Assembly (NCBI GenBank): GCA_947450745.1 | Contig: CANFYD010000225.1 | Location: 1 to 6,523 of the forward strand | DNA: 6,523 nucleotides | From: Burkholderiales bacterium | GTDB taxonomy: Bacteria > Pseudomonadota > Gammaproteobacteria > Burkholderiales > Burkholderiaceae_C | Direction of reading: 5' to 3' | In this document: one piece after another, positions 1 through 6,523 of the stretch | How positions within the stretch are numbered: position 1 is the stretch's first letter | Layout: each line of letters begins with the position of its first letter | Notes under the pieces: model-generated | Seen by the model: the letters and a program-made list of their open reading frames with translations, nothing else | Told to the model about the DNA's origin: nothing | Database searches by the model: none | Translations under genes and position numbers: made by a program

Positions 1-1800
<1,800 letters not shown>

Positions 1801-1807
1801 TATTTCG

Positions 1808-2512
1808 ATGTCTTCACTCGACCCCTATCCGGCACCCGATCTGCGGCCCGCTTTGGCAGCCGCCGCTGAATCCCTGCAACTAGGCCTGTCCGAAGCACAG
1901 CTGGATGCCCTGCTGGCTTATCTGGCCATGCTGCAAAAATGGAACAAGGTCTACAACCTGACCTCCATCCGCGACCCGCAAGCGATGTTGACCCAACATC
2001 TGGTCGACAGCCTCAGCCTGCTGCCTGCGCTGCGCCGACACGTCCAGACCCAGGCCCACGCCCAGGTCCAGGCCAACTTGGGCGACCAATCCTTGCGACT
2101 GCTGGATGTGGGCAGCGGCGGCGGCCTGCCAGGCGTGGTGGTCGCGATCTGCCAGCCCGCCATCGATGTGACTTGCGTGGATGCAGTGGCCAAGAAGGCA
2201 ACCTTCATCAAGCAGGTCGCCGCCGAACTGCGCTTGCCCAACTTGCATGGCGAACATTCGCGGGTGGAGTCGATGAAGACTCCGCCGTTCGACCTGATCA
2301 CCTCGCGGGCCTTTGCTTCGTTGCTGGACTTCACCACCCTGACGCGCCCTCTGCTCAAACCGACTGCGGTCTGGTTGGCCATGAAGGGGCAGCATCCAGC
2401 AGAAGAACTGGCTGCCCTGCCCGCTGACCTTGACGTGTTTCACGTGGAACAGTTGCAAGTGCCAGGCTTGGACGCGCAGCGCTGTTTGATCTGGATTCGC
2501 CCAAAAATCTGA
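1808..2512 (+). CDS. rsmG: RsmG (GidB), 16S rRNA (guanine527-N7)-methyltransferase
   Basis: SAM-dependent methyltransferase that makes m7G527 in the 530 loop of 16S rRNA; loss of this methylation gives low-level streptomycin resistance in several bacteria. From the ATG at 1808 it is 234 residues. Family motifs are WNKVYNLTSIRDP (45-57), the SAM-binding LLDVGSGGGLPG (98-109), SRAFASL (166-172), AMKGQ (191-195) and LQVPGLDAQR (216-225). An in-frame ATG at 1763 would add 15 residues and overlap mnmG; I prefer 1808 because it follows the mnmG stop by 7 bp and fits the usual length better. Neither start has a strong ribosome-binding site (AGAAAG at 1791-1796 is weak), so translational coupling to mnmG is plausible. 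An insertion of about 15 residues rich in Gln, Ala and Val (79-94) precedes the SAM motif compared with E. coli. A parS site lies near the 3' end. Confidence 0.95.
   Translation: MSSLDPYPAPDLRPALAAAAESLQLGLSEAQLDALLAYLAMLQKWNKVYNLTSIRDPQAMLTQHLVDSLSLLPALRRHVQTQAHAQVQANLGDQSLRLLDVGSGGGLPGVVVAICQPAIDVTCVDAVAKKATFIKQVAAELRLPNLHGEHSRVESMKTPPFDLITSRAFASLLDFTTLTRPLLKPTAVWLAMKGQHPAEELAALPADLDVFHVEQLQVPGLDAQRCLIWIRPKI
2042..2089 (+). repeat. imperfect 24-bp tandem duplication in the RsmG linker
   Basis: Two adjacent 24-bp units (2042-2065 and 2066-2089) encode VQTQAHAQ and VQANLGDQ. Their first nine bases, GTCCAGACC and GTCCAGGCC, differ at one position; the rest has diverged. It coincides with the extra residues ahead of the SAM-binding motif, so it may be an old in-frame duplication. 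It may equally be chance in Gln/Ala-rich coding sequence. Confidence 0.3.
2436..2451. other. parS: parS site 3 (one mismatch), inside rsmG
   Basis: TGTTTCACGTGGAACA, one base from the perfect palindrome (G for A at position 12). Read on the other strand it is TGTTCCACGTGAAACA, which fits the known permissive consensus TGTTNCACGTGAAACA. It is read in rsmG as part of Asp-Val-Phe-His-Val-Glu-Gln (209-215), a different frame from the mnmG sites, in a variable strand just before LQVPGLD. It lies 126 bp upstream of the parA start. Confidence 0.88.
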
Positions 2513-2576
2513 CGGCCAACCGCTTCAACCGCAATGTGCAGCGGCTAAGCTACCCGACGTCTCCTGAAAAAAGTAA

Positions 2577-3347
2577 ATGGCCAAGATCTTTTGTATCGCG
2601 AATCAAAAAGGTGGGGTGGGCAAGACCACCACCACCGTCAATCTGGCCGCTGGCTTGGCCAAAGTCGGTCAACGTGTGTTGGTGATCGACCTGGACCCTC
2701 AAGGCAATGCCACGATGGGTTCCGGCATCGACAAGCGGGCCTTGGAATTGAGTGTCTACGACGTGTTGCTCGAATCATCCAGCATCGCCGAGGCCAAACA
2801 GCACAGCGCCAAGGCAGGTTACGACGTCTTGGGTGCCAACCGCGAGCTGGCCGGTGCGGAAGTCGAATTGGTCCACTTAGAGCGGCGCGAACGGCGGCTC
2901 AAAGGCGCGCTGGCCGCCGTCCAGAACGACTACGACTTTGTCCTGATCGACTGCCCACCGTCGCTGTCGATGTTGACGCTGAACGGGCTGTGTTGCGCCA
3001 ACGGCGTGGTGGTGCCGATGCAGTGCGAATATTTTGCACTGGAGGGCTTGTCAGATTTGGTCAACACGATCAAACAGGTGCACGCCAACCTGAACCCCGA
3101 CCTGCAAATCATCGGCCTGCTGCGCGTGATGTTCGACCCACGCATCACCTTGCAACAGCAGGTCAGCGAACAACTCAAAACCCACTTCTCTGACAAGGTT
3201 TTTGACAGCGTAATTCCCCGCAATGTGCGCTTGGCCGAGGCACCGAGCTACGGCTTGCCGGGTGTGGTGTTCGACCCGTCCTCCAAGGGTGCGATCGCCT
3301 TCGTCGAATTCGCCCGCGAGATGGTGCGGCGCGTTGCCGCGATGTGA
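2577..3347 (+). CDS. parA: ParA (Soj-type) chromosome-partitioning ATPase
   Basis: Deviant-Walker P-loop ATPase that binds the nucleoid in its ATP form and is stimulated by ParB at parS, driving movement of the origin region. The 256-residue product is complete: deviant Walker A KGGVGKTTTT (11-20, signature Lys11 and Lys16), switch DLDPQGNAT (38-46, catalytic Asp40), Walker B FVLIDCPPS (121-129, Asp125), and the C-terminal PRNVRLAEAPSYGLP (214-228) typical of chromosomal ParA. It has no N-terminal helix-turn-helix, so it is the short chromosomal type, not a plasmid ParA that represses its own operon. The ATG follows the weak purine run GAAAAAAG. A 64-bp gap separates it from rsmG; I see no clear promoter there, so it may be read with mnmG-rsmG. 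Three parS sites lie upstream. Its stop overlaps the start of the next gene. parB is not adjacent but about 2.4 kb downstream. Confidence 0.97.
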   Translation: MAKIFCIANQKGGVGKTTTTVNLAAGLAKVGQRVLVIDLDPQGNATMGSGIDKRALELSVYDVLLESSSIAEAKQHSAKAGYDVLGANRELAGAEVELVHLERRERRLKGALAAVQNDYDFVLIDCPPSLSMLTLNGLCCANGVVVPMQCEYFALEGLSDLVNTIKQVHANLNPDLQIIGLLRVMFDPRITLQQQVSEQLKTHFSDKVFDSVIPRNVRLAEAPSYGLPGVVFDPSSKGAIAFVEFAREMVRRVAAM

Positions 3348-4126
3348 AGGTGACGGCCGTCGCGGTATCGGCTGACTTGGCCCGCCGAGCGGAGAACGCC
3401 GGCTTGAATGCAAGCGCGCCGCCGCAACAGGCGCTGATCGACGGTTGGCTGATTCGACTCTCGCCCGGCAAAGCCAAGCGCTCGCGCTGCATCAACGCGC
3501 TGGCCGAAGGCAGCTTGCCACTGCCCGAGCTGTTGGCGCGCTGCCAGCGGGCTTTTGAGGCTGCTGGCCTGCCCTTGGTGGTGCGCATCACGCCGTACAC
3601 CCAACCGGCCGATCTGGATGCTCAGCTGGCCACTTTGGGCTGGCGGGCATTTGACGCGGCGGATGTGATGGTTCTGGCTGCCCTGCCCGAACTTGGCAGC
3701 GACGCGATTCAGCTGCAAGCACTGGATGGACCCGCCTACGCGCAACTGGTCGGCTCGCTGCGCGGCTCCAGCGCGCTGGAAATCGCCGCCCACGCCGAGC
3801 GGCTGCAGCAGTCGCCAGTGCCCTACCAAGGCTTTGCGATGCGTGAAGGTGAGGCGCTGCTGGCCTGCGGGCAAATCGCGCGTGAAGGCTGCATAGTGGG
3901 CCTCTACGACATCTTCACGCCGCCTGAGCAGCGCCGCCAGGGCCACGCCCGACGCCTCTGCCTGGAACTGCTGCGCACAGCGGCCAGCCAAGGTGCAGCG
4001 CAGGCCTATCTGCAAGTGGGCGCAGACAACCCGGTGGCCCAGCGGCTTTATGCCAAGCTGGGCTTCCAACTGGCCTACCGCTACCACTACCGCAGCGCCG
4101 CCGACTTGGACTCCGCCTCGGCTTGA
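3344..4126 (+). CDS. GNAT-family N-acetyltransferase, substrate unknown
   Basis: Predicted acetyl-CoA-dependent N-acetyltransferase of 260 residues. The C-terminal half shows the GNAT core: VGLYDIFTPPEQRRQGHARR (185-204) holds the acetyl-CoA pyrophosphate loop (Q/R-x-x-G-x-G/A as RRQGHA, 197-202), followed by a helix and the late motif NPVAQRLYAKLGF (229-241). The N-terminal half begins with an IDGWLIRLSPGKAKRSRCIN segment (32-51), a pattern seen in a subgroup of GNAT proteins that carry a second, degenerate acetyltransferase-like domain. The start chosen is GTG at 3344, which overlaps the parA stop (GTGA), implying translational coupling; GTG at 3350 is an alternative, and no strong ribosome-binding site precedes either. 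The substrate cannot be read from sequence. Its coupling to parA may be simple packing and does not show a role in segregation. Confidence 0.85.
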   Translation: MKVTAVAVSADLARRAENAGLNASAPPQQALIDGWLIRLSPGKAKRSRCINALAEGSLPLPELLARCQRAFEAAGLPLVVRITPYTQPADLDAQLATLGWRAFDAADVMVLAALPELGSDAIQLQALDGPAYAQLVGSLRGSSALEIAAHAERLQQSPVPYQGFAMREGEALLACGQIAREGCIVGLYDIFTPPEQRRQGHARRLCLELLRTAASQGAAQAYLQVGADNPVAQRLYAKLGFQLAYRYHYRSAADLDSASA

Positions 4127-4130
4127 ACGA

Positions 4131-4145
4131 AGCAGCGGCGCTGCT
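4131..4145. terminator. short hairpin between convergent GNAT gene and argC
   Basis: The 38-bp gap between the two convergent stop codons contains AGCAGC-GGC-GCTGCT, a perfect 6-bp stem with a 3-base loop. No run of T follows on either strand, so it lacks the hallmark of an intrinsic terminator. It could still help end transcription or protect 3' ends. Weak call, based on position and symmetry only. Confidence 0.2.
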
Positions 4146-4164
4146 GTCGGGCTGTTGGGGTCTG

Positions 4165-5124
4165 TTAAAGCCCTAGCCCCTCATCCAGCCCCAAATGCAC
4201 ATTCATCGACTGCACGGCGGCGCCACTGGCACCTTTGCCGAGGTTGTCCAACCGCGCCATCAGCATCACTTGGCCCGTCTGCTGCTGCTGGCCTTCGGTG
4301 GCAAACACGAACAGATCGACCCGGTTGCTGTCGTTGCAGGCTTGCACATCGAAGAAGCCATCGTTCAAGGTCGCTGCATCACGCAGCGGCATCACGCGGA
4401 TAAAGCGCTCGCCCTCGTAATGCGCGGCCAAAGCCTGCTGCACATCTTCGGCCCGGGCACCCGCGCGCAATTGGCTCAAATGCAAGGGCACGCTGACGGT
4501 CAGCCCTTTGTAGAACGGGCCGACGATGGGCATGAAGACTGGCGCCACGCGCAAGCCGGTGTGGCTCATCATTTCAGGCAAGTGCTTGTGGGCCAGGCCC
4601 AAACCGTAGGGCCTGGGGGATGCCAATTTGGCTTGGCCGCCGGCCTCGTAGTCGGCAATCATGCTTTTGCCGCCGCCCGAATAACCGGTGATCGAGGTGG
4701 CCGTGACCAAGGCCTCCGCATCCACCAAGCCGGCATCCACCAAGGGCCGCAGCGCCAGGATGAATGCGCTGGCATGGCAACCGGGGTTCGCAATGCGCTT
4801 GGACGCGCGGATCTTGGCGCGCTGATCTGCGGCCAATTCCGGCAAGCCAAATGCCCAACCGGCCACGGTGCGGTGTGCGGTGCTGGCGTCGATCAAGCAA
4901 GTGTTCGGGTTGGTGATCATGGCGGCGGCTTCACGTGAAGCCGCATCGGGCAGGCACAGAAAGGCCACGTCGGCAGCGTTCAACAGACGTGCGCGCTCGG
5001 CTGCATCCTTGCGTTTGTCGGCGTCGATGCGCAGCACCTCAATATCGCTGCGCGCCGCCAGATACTCGTGGATGCGCAAGCCCGTCGTACCCTCTTGTCC
5101 ATCCACAAACACAGCGTAAGTCAT
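4165..5124 (-). CDS. argC: ArgC, N-acetyl-gamma-glutamyl-phosphate reductase, type 2
   Basis: NADPH-dependent reductase for the third step of arginine biosynthesis: N-acetylglutamyl 5-phosphate to N-acetylglutamate 5-semialdehyde, in the cytoplasm. From ATG at 5124 it is 319 residues, the size of the short type-2 class. Motifs: N-terminal nucleotide-binding VFVDGQEGTTGLRI (5-18), FLCLPD (55-60), LIDASTAHR (77-85), the active-site loop IANPGCHASAFIL with catalytic Cys116 (111-123), and ITGYSGGGKSMI (145-156). The type-2 form has Cys-His where the longer E. coli type has Cys-Tyr. The 5124 start is preceded by a good ribosome-binding site (GGAGAA at 5133-5128); an upstream in-frame ATG at 5175 would add 17 residues that do not resemble the family. 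The gene stands alone, opposite to its neighbours, splitting parA from parB; no other arg gene is in the window. A Gln run (QQQQ, 279-282) is a harmless-looking oddity. A parS-like palindrome lies near its 5' end. Confidence 0.95.
   Translation of the reverse strand: MTYAVFVDGQEGTTGLRIHEYLAARSDIEVLRIDADKRKDAAERARLLNAADVAFLCLPDAASREAAAMITNPNTCLIDASTAHRTVAGWAFGLPELAADQRAKIRASKRIANPGCHASAFILALRPLVDAGLVDAEALVTATSITGYSGGGKSMIADYEAGGQAKLASPRPYGLGLAHKHLPEMMSHTGLRVAPVFMPIVGPFYKGLTVSVPLHLSQLRAGARAEDVQQALAAHYEGERFIRVMPLRDAATLNDGFFDVQACNDSNRVDLFVFATEGQQQQTGQVMLMARLDNLGKGASGAAVQSMNVHLGLDEGLGL
4925..4944. other. degenerate parS-like palindrome inside argC
   Basis: A perfect 20-bp palindrome, GCGGCTTCACGTGAAGCCGC. 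Its inner 16 bases match parS at 12 of 16 positions, keeping the TTCACGTGAA core, with symmetric changes in the outer arms. It is read in ArgC as Ala-Ala-Ser-Arg-Glu-Ala-Ala (61-67). ParB families with several sites include mismatched weak ones, so low-affinity binding is possible, but this could also be chance in GC-rich coding sequence. Confidence 0.35.
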
Positions 5125-5175
5125 GAGTTCTCCAACACAATCAAATTCAGATGAATGCAAGCATAAGGCAAGCAA
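5125..5175. promoter_or_regulatory. divergent intergenic region, argC / hydrolase
   Basis: This 51-bp, AT-richer gap must hold at least the translation signals of both divergent genes: GGAGAA (5133-5128, minus) for argC and AAGG (5165-5168, plus) for the hydrolase. It contains a short inverted repeat, ATTCA-GA-TGAAT (5145-5156), and a direct repeat GCAAGCA (5157-5163 and 5168-5174) 11 bp apart. These could be operator half-sites, but no regulator is identifiable, and no convincing -35/-10 pair was found on either strand. Confidence 0.4.
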
Positions 5176-5724
5176 ATGACAACCCTCCGCGTGTTGCTGC
5201 TGCCCGGCTGGCTCAATTCAGACTCAGAACATTGGCAAAGCCGCTGGGAACGCCAATTCGGCTACCAACGGGTGGAGCAAAGCGACTGGCAGTGGCCGCG
5301 TCGTGGCGACTGGATGGCGCGGCTCGATGACGTCTTGCTGGAAGACGAGCGCCCCGTCATGCTGGCCGCTCATTCGCTCGGTTGCCACCTGGCCGCGAGC
5401 TGGGCCGAACATTCACAATACGGCGCCCGCGTGATCGGCGCGCTGCTGGTGGCCCCGCCAGACACTCTGGCCGCCGACCTGCCACCGCAGTTGCACAACT
5501 GGCGGCCGACTCAAGCCCGGCCGGGCGGCCGGCACTTGCCCTTCCCCAGCATCACCGTCATCAGCACCAACGACCCCTTTTGCAGCTCGGATCGAGCCAC
5601 GCAAATGGCCGCTGACTGGGGTTCGAAGTTAGTCGTTGCTGGACCGCAAGGCCACTTGAACAGTGCCTCGAATTTGGACGATTGGCCGCTCGGGCAAGCG
5701 CTGATGGACGAGCTGCGGCGGTAA
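5176..5724 (+). CDS. RBBP9/YdeN-family alpha/beta serine hydrolase
   Basis: Small cytoplasmic alpha/beta-hydrolase of 182 residues, the usual size of the RBBP9/YdeN group; the physiological substrate is unknown. The family opening VLLLPGWLNSDSEHWQSRWE (6-25) is clear. The catalytic triad can be placed: nucleophile Ser67 in AHSLGCHLA (65-73, a G-less variant H-S-L-G elbow normal for this group), Asp133 in STNDPFCSS (130-138), and His160 in GPQGHLNSAS (156-165). No signal peptide or membrane segment is seen. The ATG at 5176 has AAGG seven bases upstream. It starts 51 bp from divergent argC and ends 15 bp before parB, so it probably shares a transcript with parB; this reflects layout and does not show a role in segregation. 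Confidence 0.9.
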   Translation: MTTLRVLLLPGWLNSDSEHWQSRWERQFGYQRVEQSDWQWPRRGDWMARLDDVLLEDERPVMLAAHSLGCHLAASWAEHSQYGARVIGALLVAPPDTLAADLPPQLHNWRPTQARPGGRHLPFPSITVISTNDPFCSSDRATQMAADWGSKLVVAGPQGHLNSASNLDDWPLGQALMDELRR

Positions 5725-5739
5725 GGGACAATCGAATTT

Positions 5740-6523
5740 ATGGTCACGAAAAAACCCAAAGGCCTTGGCCTCGGCTTGGAAGCGCTGCTCGGCCCCCGAG
5801 TCAGCGACATCGATGTCGCCGCCGCCCGCGAAGGCGCACCCAGCGCCCTGCGGCTGGAGCAAATCCAAGCCGGCAAATATCAGCCCCGCACCCGTATGGA
5901 CGAGGGTTCGCTCTACGAATTGGCCGAAAGCATCAAGGCGCAAGGCATCATGCAGCCCATCCTGGTGCGGCCCGTGACGCCGAACGGAGAAGTGCGCTTC
6001 GAAATCATTGCCGGCGAACGGCGCTTCCGTGCCGCCAAGTTGGCCGGCTTACGCGAAGTGCCAGTGCTGGTCAAAGTGGTGCCCGATGAGGCCGCCGCCG
6101 CGATGGCCTTGATCGAGAACATCCAGCGCGAAGACCTCAACCCGCTTGAGGAAGCGCAAGGGTTGCAGCGCCTCGTAACCGAATTTCATTTGACGCATGA
6201 ACAGGCTGCCCAAGCCGTCGGCCGGTCACGCAGTGCGGCCAGCAACTTGCTGCGCCTGTTGAACCTGGTGGAGCCAGTGCAGAACATGCTGCTGGCGGGC
6301 GACATCGACATGGGCCACGCCCGCGCCTTGCTGCCCTTGGACGGCGCGCATCAAATCACCTGCGCCACCGAAATCGCTGCCAAAAAGCTCAGCGTCCGCG
6401 AGGCTGAAAAACTGGTGGCTCGCCAAGAGGTCGGACGTGAAACGCCCTCCCCGCGCGTCAAGAGCGAGAAGACACGGGACCTGCTCCGGCTGGAAGAAGA
6501 ACTGTCGGATCTGCTGGCCGCCG
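5740..6523 (+). CDS. parB: ParB (Spo0J-type) chromosome-partitioning protein, 3'-truncated by window edge
   Basis: CTP-dependent DNA clamp that loads at parS, spreads along flanking DNA and stimulates ParA; it also helps recruit SMC in many bacteria. The 261 visible residues run in frame to the end of the window. N-terminal KKPKGLGLGLEALLG (4-18) is the usual ParA-contacting segment; IQAGKYQPRTRMD (42-54) and LAESIKAQGIMQPILVRP (61-78) follow; AGERRFRAAK (91-100) is the CTP-binding GERRFR box; ENIQREDLNPLEEAQG (126-141) is the second conserved box; LTHEQAAQAVGRSRSAASNL (151-170) is the helix-turn-helix that reads parS. The linker begins near 240 and the C-terminal dimerisation domain lies beyond the window. 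The ATG at 5740 is supported by AAGGGA at 5723-5728, overlapping the hydrolase stop. Matching parS sites are at 1224, 1413 and 2436. Confidence 0.96.
   Translation, partial: MVTKKPKGLGLGLEALLGPRVSDIDVAAAREGAPSALRLEQIQAGKYQPRTRMDEGSLYELAESIKAQGIMQPILVRPVTPNGEVRFEIIAGERRFRAAKLAGLREVPVLVKVVPDEAAAAMALIENIQREDLNPLEEAQGLQRLVTEFHLTHEQAAQAVGRSRSAASNLLRLLNLVEPVQNMLLAGDIDMGHARALLPLDGAHQITCATEIAAKKLSVREAEKLVARQEVGRETPSPRVKSEKTRDLLRLEEELSDLLAA

Noticed and set aside
1880..2458. Long minus-strand open frame of 192 codons opposite rsmG
   Set aside because: Shadow of the GC-rich rsmG coding frame; low-complexity Gln/His/Gly-rich translation with no recognisable family, while rsmG itself is unambiguous.
2513..2576. 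Promoter or regulatory hairpin in the rsmG-parA gap
   Set aside because: Only a 4-bp stem (CCGC...GCGG, 2529-2544) and no convincing -35/-10 pair; too weak to annotate.
3248..4087. Minus-strand open frame of 279 codons opposite the GNAT gene
   Set aside because: Antisense of a clear GNAT fold; its translation is Gln/Arg/Ala-rich without motifs, as expected of a shadow frame in high-GC DNA.
4195..4938. Plus-strand open frame of 247 codons opposite argC
   Set aside because: Antisense of the clear ArgC reading frame with its catalytic Cys and nucleotide-binding motifs; no family recognised in the plus-strand translation.
5098..5106. DnaA-box-like sequence (CCATCCACA) near the argC start
   Set aside because: Two mismatches to TTATCCACA, a single copy, inside coding sequence, and no AT-rich unwinding element near it. 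No oriC is claimed in this window.
6429..6444. parS-like half-site in parB (GGTCGGACGTGAAACG)
   Set aside because: Only one arm (GTGAAAC) is intact; 11 of 16 positions match and there is no symmetry, so it is probably chance.

Overview
The window looks like an origin-proximal chromosome segment of a high-GC betaproteobacterium, most likely order Burkholderiales and possibly near Comamonadaceae. This is inferred from the gene order mnmG-rsmG-parA...parB, the short-type chromosomal ParA, a type-2 ArgC, and protein wording; no 16S rRNA or other taxonomic marker is present. The sequence is almost fully coding. No mobile element, CRISPR array, tRNA or rRNA was seen.

Layout, left to right: (1) positions 1-1800, the C-terminal ~90% of mnmG (tRNA U34 modification), cut by the left edge; (2) 1808-2512, rsmG (16S rRNA G527 methyltransferase), 7 bp downstream; (3) 2577-3347, parA (chromosome-partition ATPase); (4) 3344-4126, a GNAT-fold acetyltransferase of unknown substrate, overlapping the parA stop by 4 bases; (5) 4165-5124 on the minus strand, a type-2 argC (arginine biosynthesis); (6) 5176-5724, a small RBBP9/YdeN-type serine hydrolase, divergent from argC; (7) 5740-6523, parB, cut by the right edge before its dimerisation domain.

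The unifying theme is the ParABS chromosome segregation system. Besides parA and parB, the window carries parS sites inside genes: two perfect 16-bp copies of TGTTTCACGTGAAACA in the mnmG coding sequence (1224-1239 and 1413-1428) and one single-mismatch copy in rsmG (2436-2451). A weaker perfect palindrome with the same CACGTG core lies inside argC (4925-4944). ParB would load on these sites as a CTP-dependent clamp, and ParA would move the resulting complexes to segregate the origin region.

parA and parB are not adjacent: about 2.4 kb with a GNAT gene, an inverted argC and a hydrolase separates them. I see no convincing wholly new system. The points most worth a second look are the gene-embedded parS cluster, the degenerate parS-like palindrome in argC and the split parA/parB arrangement.
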